A program made the position numbers and the translations under genes. From the NCBI RefSeq assembly GCF_000004075.3, contig NC_026657.2, positions 40,813,380 through 40,877,379 of the forward strand: a stretch of DNA of 64,000 bases. Reading direction: 5' to 3'. A model generated the notes under the pieces. That model did no database searches. It was not told where the DNA came from and saw only the letters and a program-made list of their open reading frames with translations. Origin of the DNA: Cucumis sativus. Its lineage: Eukaryota; Streptophyta; Magnoliopsida; Cucurbitales; Cucurbitaceae. This document shows, in pieces, positions 24,333 to 37,100 of this stretch (the stretch's first letter is position 1; each line of letters opens with the position of its first letter).

Positions 24333-26165
24333 ATGGAGAACACACGAATACGCCGACCAAAAACCCCCGCCCTTCCTCCCCCGCCGTCTCCCGGCAGCAA
24401 AAGCCGCTCCTCCCCTGCCATAACCCTACCCGATAACAACTCATGTGCCGCAAACACAAGCCAACGCTCAACCATTCACCGATCAAAATCAGTGACAAAG
24501 TCAAGAAATAAGAACGACAAGGATGAAGAGAATTTAAACCCCTTGAATTGTAAAACCAAGGCAGGTTTTACCAAGTTCTTGAAGTCCTCCCCGGCGACTT
24601 CCCCGTCTGCATGGGCACTGTCACCTGGCCGGTCCTTGGGCTCTCCCCTTGTTTTGTCTCCGCTGACGGCGGTTGAGCACGCGGCGACAGATGGACGGAG
24701 AGGAAAACTAGGCAGTCAACGAGGTGGTGCAGTGAGCGGAGTTTTGAGGTTTTTTAAACCAAAGAAAGCGGCAGCGATGATGGAAGCAGAAGAGCTTCAT
24801 CGGTTTAGGATTTTGCAGAATAGGTTGTTGCAATGGAAGTATGCTAACGTTAGAGCAGAGACTTCCATGGCTAACGTTAAAACACTTGTTCAGGTATTTA
24901 CTTCTTCGTTTGATTTTCCTTTTATTTTGAGAAATTGTTTTCTTTTTTTTTTGTATAGTACATAATCTAGCTTTAAGAAACTAAGTTTGTGTAACACAAT
25001 TAATTGGTTTTGATTAAAAAAAAAAGAGAGGAGATTTTCCAAAAGTATAGTCCGTTAATATTTTTACCTGTTTCATAATTTATAATAATTTTTTAAAAAA
25101 ATAAAGCCTATTTTCTCCTAGTTTCAATCATTTTCATCCTCTTTTAGTAAAGGAGCAAAATTATTAGCCAATTTTAAGAAAAAACAAATTTGTAAAAAAG
25201 TTATAAAGTGAGTAAAGTATTTATAACAAAATCAATGGGTTCTTGTTTTTTTTGGTTTTGGAAGTTTTTTAAAAACTTTTTTTTTGGATAAGTTTTCAAA
25301 AGTTGGGTTCTTTATTTTAAAACATGGCAGAGAGTATATAATAAAACAAACAAAAAAAATGATTATAAGCTTTATTTTCAAAAACTAAAAAATAAAGCGT
25401 TAACTGAATGAAGAAATTTTTCATCGAGTATTTTTTTTAATACAACAACTTCAAACTTGTAGGATGAAAAACAATGTTAGTTATATTAAGTTAATTAAAC
25501 TTTGACTTCATCAATGCATAGTAAGAAATAATGTCTATTTGCTAGACTTCATATCCCTAACTACGGTCTATGAGTGAAGTGAAAGGTCATAGAGAAGTGT
25601 ATGTATAAATGATTGATTGTCTGTAGACTTGTTTAGCTAGCTAATTACTATATATGTGTTTGTTATTTAGAATAATGAATATTATACAATACAATACATA
25701 TAAAAATCATATTATTTAACTTCATTAACTCAGGTGATTTCTTTTACACATTCATTAACATATATATATAAAATGGTTGATAAAACGGAATAAATGTCTA
25801 TAGTATAGAACGATCTTTCATTGACGATATTCAACGTGTGGGGCGGGGTTTGTTTCGGTGACAGGACAGAATATTCAGTGTGTGGCTTCATAATTTGAGA
25901 ATGAGAAATCGGATATTAGAAAAACGAATTGAAGTTGAAAAGTTGAGAAAGGAGATCAAGTTATACAGAATAATCTTCCCTCAAGTTAGTCTCCTGAAGC
26001 AATGGGCCAAGTTAGACAAAAGAAACCAAGAATCAGTTGGCAGTTTAGCCTCTATTCTTTCAACATTCTCACTCAAACTCCCTCTACTCCATGGAGCCAA
26101 GGTAATTAGTCAACTTGCTAAAGAATTACTCCACTTCTATTTAATCTTTTTAAATTCTTCATTTT

Positions 26166-26208
<43 letters not shown>

Positions 26209-29200
26209 CTTATTTTAGCCCTTTGTTGCTACATACAAATATCTGTCAAATCATTATTTTGTCCAATTAATAAGTAAAGTCATTATTTAGTGATTAACGA
26301 TCTTAAAAGCAGAAGGGCATTGATATTGCGAGTATTGAATGAATTGAATTGAATTAAATACACAGATTGACACAAAGGCTTTTCAACAAGCATTAAGCAT
26401 GGCCATGGAGGTGATGGTCAAACTAGAGGCAATGATCACCAAACGCGCATCCCAGGTTATTCATCTCTCTTCTTTAGCTGTAATTTAGCACTTCAACCAT
26501 GTCATAAGCTTTCAATCATTTATTCATTTTTTTTCTGTAAAAAGGATAACTGTAATTGCATGCAAAATTACACTTTAAAGTCTTCAATAATAAAAAATTA
26601 CATTAGTTTAGTGTTATAGAAGATGGATTCCTAAATGAATAATTGAATTACCCTCGAACTCATACAATCATTGTGTTTTCTACACTATTATATTAGTATC
26701 TAAATATCTATATTTCTTTTTATGGAGAACCACATAGGTGCAAGGTAGAAATTGACATGCCTTTAAATGTTCGTAATTGATAATAGAATTAGGGTTTAGA
26801 GTGATCATACCTTCGTCACTTCCGATTACTTGTAATCTTCTTATATATAAATTTGAAGCGGACCACCATTAGTGTTGATCACTCGCTATTCTTTAGACTT
26901 AAAATCGGGTTGTGGGACTCGATATGTGAATGATTTGAGAGAGAAAGATGGAAATTGAAAAGGAATTAACTTATGGTGGAGAGTCGGGAGAGAAAATCCT
27001 TTGGTGAAGAAAATTTTAAGAAAAAACATTCAAGAGTCAAAAGTCTTTTTTGACAATGTGGATAAGCCTTCTTTGAATAAACATTTTACGTGCAACTTTT
27101 TTTTCATGTTCAAATTCACGAAAATCCAACACCTCACCAATCTATTAATCTATTAACCATGAGTGGACTTTAGTAGATCAAGTATTCACATCTCATGCAT
27201 CCATATAGCCCACTAAAGTTAGTGAGATTATCCAACAAAATGTATGATTTTTCTACTAACTTTAATCAAATGACAAATTGGTCTTTTGTACCATTGTAGT
27301 CATAATCAAAAGTTAACATTTTGACTTTTTACCACATTTTGTCATTTTTGACTAATTTCGACCACCCGAGCATAAATCTGCATTCATTTTTTTGAAATTC
27401 AAATAACATTTGAATATATAGTTTGTCAAAGTTTGACTTCTCAAAGTCAAAAGTCAACTCTTTGACTTTTTATAACTCTAACAATTTTCACGATTTCCAA
27501 GCTTCCGAGCATGAATATGGTTTCATATTCTTAATATTCAAATCACATTTAAACATAAAACTCTATTGTTTAAATGATAACCAATAGCTGTCGATTCTTC
27601 TCTTCTTTCTTAATTCAAATTGTTTGAACTAATCCAACATATTAATATTGTTCTGTTCATATAAGCTAGTAGAGGAACCTAATAAACATTTAGATCATGG
27701 GTTGAACAATCCAAGATTAACTGGCTAAATTATTTTAGATCGAGCTAATCAACATTCGTTAACTAACAAGTCATTCCACTAAAAGTTTAGTAGTTCACTA
27801 ACATCGCTATAGATATATTTGTGTCCACATATGATATAATCATGATTAGTAGGTTAATCCTTCACAGGTTGCTCATAATCTCGACTAGGTTAAGATATTG
27901 TTTTACCCCGATATTACACTTTGTTTATTAAGTCTCACTGATCCACTATTGATCAATTGGTTTAAGATTTAACCTATAAATTGAATCTCTCTTGGACTTA
28001 ATGAGAGGGTGAGGCCGCTTGTTCAAGACCTGTATTTAGTCCGTAAGGGAACAACCTATCTACTGACTCTAAAATGGTCAAGAGCGAATTTCGTCTTACA
28101 TTCTATGTCCCCAGCTATATACCTTTTGTCTTACCCCTGAAATTTCAGGCTTATAATTGGGCCAAACGCTAATGAGTTGCCCTCACCTATGCAGATCTGA
28201 GGATAATCTCGTGTGAACATGAATTCATAGTTAGTTTATGATTAAAAAATTAAGTTGCCTAGATCGATCAATAAAAAATGAATATTAAGGTTTAAATCAT
28301 AAACAATGTTACAACGTAAAAGTGACTATTTCATGATTTCAGTATAATTATGTACAACTCCTTACTTAGGATGCCTCCACTTCTATATCACTACAAGAAA
28401 TGGGGGCTCTCCAGACGCATAAAATCGTCGAGAGATATATGAAAAGCGTCAGAAACGACGCATAAATATATGTCGAGACAAGTTGAAAAAAATGTGTCCG
28501 GAGAGGAACTCCCGACGCATAACATGTGTGCATCGGGAGTTCCTAAACAATTTCCGACGTTGTATGAACGTCGAATATGCTATCAATATAGTGTCGGGAG
28601 ATGCCTAGGAACTTTCAACACACATGTTAGGAACTCCCGATGCACCCTCTATTTTTTTTTAAAAAAAATACCTTCCATTAATTCCTAAATTCAAAATTTG
28701 AAATTCAAACTCAACTTCAAACTCAACTTCAACACTTAAATTCAACACTTTAACATCAACTTCAACGCTTCACTTTCATCATTCAACACTTCAACACTTC
28801 AACACTTCAACACTTCAAATTCAAAGTCCTAAAACCTACAACTAATTCAAAATCCTAACAACACTTCAAATTCAATTTCAATACTAAAACCTACAACTAA
28901 TTCAAAATCTAAATACTAAAACTAATTTGAAATCTAAAATCTAAAATTAATTTGAAATCTAAATACTAAAACAAAACAATAACTAAACTAAACCACTTAC
29001 CGATGACGACGATAACGGGGACAACAATACCCTCCTCTTCTCGATCTCCCTCTCAGTTTCCCTCTCCCTCTTTCGGTTTTCTTTCTCTTTTTTGTTTCCA
29101 TTCTGTAAAGAATGAAGTTAAAAAAGAAGGAAAATTTTCGACGCACAACGAAAGCGTCGGGAATAGCACCCTATTTTCGACACGATTAGTGACACGTCGG

Positions 29201-30558
29201 GAATCCCTAAACCTATTTCCGACGTTGCTGACACCACGTCAGAGAAAGGTGTAATGTACAATTAATGATCTGCCCTTCCTCCGACGCAACACTGTAGACG
29301 TTGAGAATAGGTACCCATTTTCCGATGTACCTGACACCACGTCGGAGGAAGACCAATTAATTGTTTGCCTCTTCCGACGCTACACTTTCCACGTCGGGAA
29401 TAAGGGTTCATTTTCCGACGTACCTGGCACCACGTTGGAGGAACCCTAAACCATTCCAACCAATTTTGATGCTAATGTGTTTGCGTCGGGGGGAATGTCT
29501 TCCCTCGACGTGCACTAAGATGTGTCGGAAAACACCGGCTTCTACCGACGTCATGTTTTCCGACGATTTTTTTTGCGTCGGGAAACTCCCGATTTCTTGC
29601 AGTGTATCTCTACATGAATGATTGAAGATCACATCCCTTGTACTAACTACAAAGCAGACCGCATCCATAGTGTCCCTATAATAAAATGCCCAACCTCGTT
29701 GTTATAACGTTGTTTACCGTTATAATTAATAATGTCTCTAAATTTTAATGTGACTATTTAATGGTTTCAATCTTAAGCAAACTCTTTACCTATAATGCCC
29801 CCATTTCTATATCTCTACCTAAACGATTCAAGATCATATTGTTTGTACAAACTACAAAACGAGTCATGTCCACCGTGTCTCTACAATAAATAAAATGTCT
29901 AGCTTTATTCATGTACTATAGACCGTTAAAGCTATATACTCGAATTTGAACTATATTTATGTCTCTATATGATATTCAAGTCTACACAAGATAGTATCGA
30001 GATTTTAGTTTATTGAATTCAATATTATAATATTTGTTTCCATTAAAAAGTTTTTAATAATCACTATATTGAATATAATAGAGTTTTAAATTACAAATTA
30101 TGAGTTGTAGGAGACAAATTCCAATATTTTTAAAATCCGTATAAGTTTGAGATAAAAAAAAACAACACCTGTACAAGTCTGAGGAATTAATTAAATTTAA
30201 TAAAGAGTGTGAAATGGATTAATGATAATGAACTCAATTTATTTTTGTTTTATGATTCTGTAAAAAAATGATAGCAACTGGAGAAAACGTTGTACGTGCT
30301 AACGGAGCGGCTAAGCATATTTAAAGAACAGGAAGAATGCTTGGAAAAGCTGGAGGAGGCTGTATGTTCGGTCATCACTTTACTGGTATTTTATTCTATT
30401 TTTTTGGTTAAATCCATTTGACTCCCCCTTTTCTCCCACCCAATATCTTTACATTGCCATCTTCTATTTTCATACAGGCGAAGGAGAATAGTATTAGAAT
30501 ACAAGTCATACAAGCAACAAATTCTACCACGAAGGATCATCCTTTTCCTACTTGTTAA
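24333..30558 (+). CDS. QWRF motif-containing protein (DUF566, microtubule-associated family)
   Basis: Five exons join to 359 aa: 24333-24893, 25865-26101, 26366-26455, 30275-30385, 30478-30558. Residues 1-60 are basic and Pro/Ser-rich; 80-130 contain FTKFLKSSPATSPSAWALSPGR, a block typical of the family; and the QWRF-motif helix at 157-187 reads NRLLQWKYANVRAE. The C-terminal coiled-coil-rich half follows (WLHNLRMRNRILEKRIEVEK, then LLKQWAKLDKRNQ). QWRF proteins such as the AUGMIN8/EDE1 group associate with microtubules; the short members like this one most resemble QWRF7. The ATG at 24333 is preferred over an in-frame ATG at 24204, because the upstream stretch looks like promoter and contains the TATA box. 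The signature tetrapeptide is QWKY rather than QWRF. Intron 3 is 3.8 kb and holds a CACTA transposon. Confidence 0.87.
26169..26205. repeat. (AT)n microsatellite in intron 2 of the QWRF gene
   Basis: An uninterrupted AT dinucleotide run of about 37 bases, some 65 bases after the exon 2 donor. Such runs are usually length-polymorphic. Confidence 0.9.
28300..29930. repeat. Tandem duplication of ~180 bp, first copy split by a transposon
   Basis: The sequence from about 28325 up to the CACTA element, continued at 29605-29700, is repeated with divergence at about 29745-29925. Shared landmarks are GTGACTATTT, then ACTTCTATAT against CATTTCTATAT, then ATCTCTAC, then GATCACATC..TTGTAC against GATCATATT..TTGTAC, then the AATAAAATG pieces. 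The surrounding 26.7-28.3 kb looks like dispersed repeat, possibly LTR-derived, which I could not classify. Confidence 0.65.
28389..29604. mobile_element. Non-autonomous CACTA (En/Spm-type) transposon, 1216 bp
   Basis: The left end is CACTACAAGAAAT and the reverse complement of the right end is CACTGCAAGAAAT, 12 of 13 matching. The element is flanked by TAT at 28386-28388 and TAT at 29605-29607, the 3 bp target duplication expected for this superfamily. Both subterminal regions are packed with CGACG / CGTCG motifs (for example CGACGCATAA and GCGTCGGGA), as in arrays of transposase-binding repeats. No transposase frame is present; the only frame (29003-29254) is Ser/Pro low-complexity. It sits in intron 3 of the QWRF gene. 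Confidence 0.9.
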
Positions 30559-31176
30559 CATTTCATTTGTATTTACTTTCTAATCTAATTGTACATGAAA
30601 GGGCAATTTGGGCCTTTTTTTTATATATATTTATAATTATATATAGTGACAGCCTCTTCATTTTTATTAATTTAAATGGGAGCAACTCCAACTTACAACT
30701 GTTATGATCTATATGTGATAGAGGAATAATTTCATAGCTAAAATTTCATTAATGGAATAAAATCGTGGAAAATGGAAGAAATTAAAAGGTGAATAAAGCT
30801 TTGAAGCAGATGAATCGGGCTCTAAAATCCAGGGATGGGAGCGAGAGAAGGCGGAGACGGGAGGAGAAGGTTTCCTCTAGCTTTGGAGATGGAAAAAGCG
30901 ACGTGAGAGGTGGGAGAAGTTAGTTTTCCTTTTTTCCCTTTCTTTCTGAAGAGATGGGTAAAAGGGCCCTTTCACATTCTAAAAGTCCTGTTGGTCTGTA
31001 AAATAAAAACCCAACCCAACCCAAATGTCTCCATTTTGTCTCATTTTTGGTAAACTTCTCCTCGTGGTCCAGCTCCCACTAAGCTCTCGCAAAATCCCAA
31101 TCGTGAATCGTAAACTTTCTAGTTGCCTCAATCGATTAGCTTTTCCTTATGCACAAACGTCGTTAAGGGTGCTGTC
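30559..31176. other. Intergenic: QWRF 3' flank and NERD-gene promoter
   Basis: About 600 bases separate the QWRF stop from the next ATG on the same strand. A purine-rich block (GGGAGCGAGAGAAGGCGGAG) around 30836-30860 stands out. No gene or RNA is recognised. A clear TATA box was not found. Confidence 0.45.
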
Positions 31177-34100
31177 ATGTGGGCGGAGATTCTCTGTGGT
31201 TTCTTAGCGTTTAGAGTGCTAAGGCGATTCTTTTTTCCAAGAGATGAAATGGAGATCGAGACCATTGATTCTAGTGCCCTATTCGCTGTGGCTTCTAGGT
31301 AAGTTAATTCCACCTTTGAATTCTCATTAAAGCATTCCGATCATGGAATCTAATGCTAAATTTTGTTTTCTTTCTTCTTTTGGTAGACTAGAGAAGCTTT
31401 ATGGTGGAAAGGCTTTTGTGGGACTTCGAATTCCAGATGCTGACACTGGTTTGCGACAGAGTATTGATATGGTTCTTGTAACCAAAGGGTAAATTTCCCA
31501 CATTTCATATTTTGAAACACCAGAATCTTGCCTGTTTCTCAATACTTACGCCAATTTTCTCTACTTTTTTTTGCAATTTCCTGTACCAAAGTTATTGTAG
31601 AATCTAGGCCTCTTCTTCGCCAAAAGCCTCAAGAGTTACCTAGACTCTTTTCTGACACTATAACTATTCTTCTACCATTCCCTCTTCTTCCGACTGAAAA
31701 AGTCTTCCTACCCACTCAAGCATTTTTCATGCTTAGAGAGAGTCTATGAAGCACAAATACTTCAAACTGTGGATAATTGGTCATAAACGTATCGGCCCGA
31801 TAAGTCTACATACATGGTAGATATATAAAATGAAATATTTTTTTTCCTTTAATATATATATATATCGATATATACGTATATTTGGAATGAATTTTAACGT
31901 TAGAACCCATAGCTCACTTAATTTCATAAAAGTATCATAATTACTAGGCAACCAAATGAAAAATAAAAATTTAAAAATTAAAAGAAATATACATTAAAAT
32001 TATATTACCACGTCCGTTTTTGTGTATCCCTTCGAGGTAAATTATATTACTCATCCTTCTTTGTGTATCCCCTTCAAGGGTAATCATCAAATCCTTCTAT
32101 AAACTCAACCTTCTTCGTTATTGATGGGTTAAATTAATGGTCCGTTTGGATTGAATTAAGAATAAAAAATGTTTTTCAATAATACATTTCCTTTTAAACA
32201 CTTTTTTGGACATGAGGTTAAAGTTTAAACTAAGTGTTTATATGTGAATTTTGTTTTTAAAGATTTCTCCAAAATACTATGATTTTGTACTTTTGTAATG
32301 ATAGCCTTTCTATGATTTTCAACAATTGGAAGGCCATCATTTCTTAGTTCCCTAGCTTCTTCCGGGGAGGGCCCTCTTGTCCCTCGCCCTTAGGCTGTTC
32401 TGTTTTGTTATATGAATATACTTGTCTCCAAAATAGATTATTTTATAAATGAATTTTTAAAAAATGCATTATTTTAATTGGCCAAACACTATCATTTTTT
32501 TCAAAATAGTTTTTTGACAAAATTAAACACTTTATAATCTCAACCAAACACACCCTAAGTATCTTCATGTTATTAGTTTTGTTTTAATAAGCACGCGGTG
32601 GAAAAACCCACTCTCCCTGCATGGGCGCTGCTGAATATCTCTACTTTCCCGCCTCAACTAAGTTAACTCCTGCTCCGTTCCTACTAGATAAGCAAACTCT
32701 ACCTACTAACCCAGCGGTGAATTCGGTTAGGTCTGGCTTCCCCCTTCTGTTGCTGTCATTTCTAGCTTTCGTTTTGAAACAAGCAATACTTAGTTTAAGA
32801 AGGTAAGCTTGATGCAAATGAACACATTTTTGTTATACGTCTCCCTTTGGGAAATTCCTCGACCCAAACAAATGAAGTTGCGGTAGTTTCTCTTGTTCGC
32901 TCGGCTATAAGGCCTTTAGTCCTTCAAAGCCTTTTTCTACTTAAAATACGAAATCATGATATTCACTTGCCTTTAACCTCGTCTTTTCTCATTCAATCTC
33001 TGTCTCACTCCTCTGGGTTGCCCTCTAGGCACTCGACCATAGGAAGAGGGACTAGCCCTAGCCTCAAGCTATTCATTAGGTGTTATTGTTGGAAATAAGA
33101 GGCTTTGTTGATAGTTTATAGCCTCCACGGTATTTTAGTATTCTTTACCCTAAGTTCATTTCTTTTTTCTGTAAGGCTTGTTAGAGCCTATAAAGTTGTC
33201 TCCTCTTGTAACTTTCATGGTGTGTGAAAATAATAAAAAAGTAGCTCTTTATTGTGGTTTTTTCTCCCTGTTTTAGGGTTTGAACCTAGTTTTTTTTCCT
33301 ATCATTTAACATGGTACCAGAGCATGGTAAGGGATCCCTAGCCGCCATCGGCAAAAACCAACCGGTGCAAGATAGCCTTAGTTCTGCTCCAATCTTGCTT
33401 CTGCAATAGTTGCCACCACCGTTGGAGCCACTTATCTTTTCGCTGCTGTTGATCGTTACCTTCAATCCTTGCATTTCCATCCAACTCTAGTGTCACCTAG
33501 TTATGGACATCAAGGTTCAGTTGGTTTATCTCCGGTGATGGTACAACAACAGATGACTAGGGCGTTCACTGCCAGCCTTGATACAGTAACAATACCGAAA
33601 AACATACATATGGCTATGGATATTCCTGAGGGAAAGACTGACGTCATGGAAGAAATGGGAGCTCTTGAAAAGAATGATACATGGGACCTTTATGTTCTTC
33701 CTAAAGGGCATAAAACAATTGGGTGCAAGTGGGTGTTCACCGTGAAGTATAAATCAAATGGAACTCTAGACAGGTATAAGGCCATACTTGTAGTAAAAAG
33801 GTTTACTCAAACTTATGGGACTATTGTGAGACTTTCTCCCCTGTAGTGAAGTTAAATGCAGGCCGAGTCCTTCTTTCTGTTGCAGTTAATAAAGACCGGC
33901 CTCTTCATCAACTTGATGTGAAAAATGCATTTCTAAATGGTGAATTACAAGAGAGGTAGCAATGCCTAGTGAAAGTTGATTTACTTGTCTCACACTAGAC
34001 CAAATATTTCCTATACTGTCAATGTTGTTAGTCCATTTATGCAGGCACCCTACGAAGAACATAAGGAAGCTGTGAATTGGATTATGAGATATTTGTAAAG

Positions 34101-37100
34101 CTCTCTGGATAAAGGTCTGATTTTAGGGAAACTAACAGGAAATGTATTGAGGCTTATACCGACTCTATTGGGTAGGAGCAATTATTGATAAAGAATCTAC
34201 CTCTGGGTATTGTATCTTTGTATGGGGTAACCTAGTTACTTGGAGAATTAAGAAGCAAAGTGTTGTTGCTGGAAGCAGTAAGCTGAATATAGAGCAATGA
34301 GTTTGGGAATATGTGAAGAAATCTGTTTGAAGAAAGTTCTATCTGATCTTCATCAAAACAATGTTTTACCTATGAAGCTCTATTGTGATAATAAAATTAC
34401 TATAAGCATAGCCAACAATTAGAACGAAACTTGTGGAAATTGACACTTTATAAAAGAGAAACTGGACAATGACAGTATCTATATTACGTATATTCGATCT
34501 TGTCAATTAGTTGTCGATGTTCTCACCAAAGGATTACTCATGCCAAGCTTTGACTCATGTGTTACTTTGTTTAACATCTATGCCCCAACACGAGGGAGAG
34601 TGTTGGAAATAAAGAGCTTTGTTGATTATTTATAGCCTCGAAAGTATTTCGGTATTTTACGTTCACTCTAAGTTTATTTGATTTTTTGTTTAGGGCTTGC
34701 TAAAGCTGTCTCCCTCTCGTAACTTTCATGGTGTGTGAAAATAATAAAAAGTCATTCTCTATTGTGGTTTTTTCTCCATGTTTTAGGGCTTTCCCCGTAA
34801 ACCTAGTGTTATTTTTTTCTACTGTTTAACATATGCACACACATGTATATATGCACATATACTGATATACACATGTATTTATATGTATATGCAAATGCAT
34901 ATATATATAACGACATATTCTTAGCAGTATCCGTGAAAATTAACGAATCGTCGTATCTAATCTTATTTGTATCTGTGTCTGAGCTTTATAGGAGAGAGAG
35001 AAAAGAACTAGAGTGAGAAGGTTACATATAATATTTTTTTGTAAAAGGAAAGTTACATATAATCTGCTGTAACTTGCTAATGGAAAGAGCCGTTGACCAC
35101 TTAATGAGCGATGATATTCAATAGAAGGTGACAATCATAAAGTTCATGTTGATAGCCTTCCCTACACCCACAAAAGAACCATGTTTTCTACCATTGCACT
35201 TGTCACATTTGGTATTCTTCTTTGCATCTGTTCGTTTCTCCGAAAGTACCGAGAGCAGTATATTAAATGTCACGTCTCATTGAAACACGTGATGTTTGTA
35301 AATTCTGGCATTTTCTTTTTTCCATTATCTCTTATGCTTTCAATTATTTAAATCCATACAGGGAAGCAGTGGTGATATGTGTCAAAAATCTTTCAGGTTT
35401 TGTTTCCATGAGTGCTGATGGAAGCTGGATCTGTGAAGGTGATGGTAGACAAAAGTCAGAGATTCTGCCTGATCCAGTAAGTACCTTCACTTACCAAATT
35501 GTTGTGAGCTTTCTCTAATATGATGCAGACAATCCGAAGTATTCTAAAGCTAATCACTTCACTGATCTATTACTAACTTGTGAGACTATTTTTCTTTTGA
35601 CTTGCTTCCACATGTATCTCTTGATATTGACTTTAAAACTGGAGCATTTGATTAAGTCAGTTATACTTGGATTATTCACTTACACGTTGCCTGCTCTTTC
35701 CTTCGCTTTGTTGCTGTCTTGCTCCAATAAAACAAAGAATAATCTTGTAAGTTGTATTGAAAACGGAGAGGCTGGAAGCTGTTGTTTTTTTTTCTTTTTT
35801 TTTTCCCCTTTCGACCATTGTGTAGGTTTGATTTAACAGCCAACAATGTTAAAACATGGCTTAGGCAGTGTCAGTATTGTGAACCTTTTGAATCTCATGA
35901 TTCCCCTGAAATTGTGACAAATCATAAACGTCAAGGTCACAGTTGTCTCCATTAGAGTTGATCGGTTCTCACAGATATCTCATGAATCCCTAAAGGTTTC
36001 CCCAAAAAGAATAAAAAAAAGAAGAAAGAAAAAGAATTGTGACGTAGATATGTTTTTTTATTATGTCTTAAATTTTAAATACAGGTAGCTGAGACCCGAA
36101 GATGGGTTTCAATTCTTGAGTCATACTTTGAGCAGAGAGGAGTTGCACTACCTGAAGGATATTTATCGTGGAAAGTTCTACTTCCCAACCCGAAATTCCG
36201 GTATGTACGGATGATTCTCTTTTTATACTTTTGACTATGAACTTGTCCCTCAAATCAAAAGGTAATCCAGTAATCTTGAAAATGTTGCAACATATTTTCT
36301 GTTATTTGTTATTTTCTATTGCTCTTTCTACGAGGCTTGCAAAAGGATTTCTTTCAAGTTCAAGCTCTTACTACGAGGCTTGCAAAAATCTGTTGAATGA
36401 TTACCACTAATTCATATCATATGGACTTAACACTGTCATGGAACATATGAAAGATGTGAAGTAACATTTGAATATAATGCTTTTCTTAAAGCTGTTTTTT
36501 ATGAGGTGCAGAACGATCCATTCAAACTATTTCCCATCTGAAGTTATCATGTATGATCAATGGATACATTTGAAACCAGAACCAAAAAGCATGTTCTCTG
36601 GTTGGATAAAGAGTGCTTGGCTTGGAGGGAAGAAAGAAATGCAGGACTCCATGGATCAGAAGCTAAATTTTGTCCTCAACACTGCACCCATGTGGGATAG
36701 GTTTGTACCCATATTTTTAGTGAACTGCTTATTGCATGAACTGTCAATCTGTCACCTTACATTTTCTATACAGTACGCGTTTTCACATTCCTAACTTGTT
36801 TTACCAATCGCTTGTGAAAAAATAATATATAAACAATCCTTGGAACACTTTTAATGTTTTGCGTGAAGCAGGAAGGTTCCCTATCTTTGAATTGTTTAAC
36901 TAGCTTTGGAAATATTAATGTAGATTTTTCTAACAAATTTGGGGGAACTCTCATTTAGGCTAATGACCAAGGCCTAAGCTGGATATGGCAGAAGTTGGAT
37001 GTTAGTTGCTATATTTGTATCCCATGTCTCATGTTTCAATTAAAAAGTTGGATGTTATTGAAAAATAAAGACGAAGAAACAACACAAGATCTACGTGGAA

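Noticed and set aside
26700-28300. Full LTR retrotransposon in QWRF intron 3
   Set aside because: The sequence has a repeat-like look, but I found no paired LTR ends, primer-binding site or coding remnants, so no element is claimed.
29003-29254. Frame inside the CACTA element as a transposase
   Set aside because: Short, Ser/Pro low complexity, without any transposase motif.
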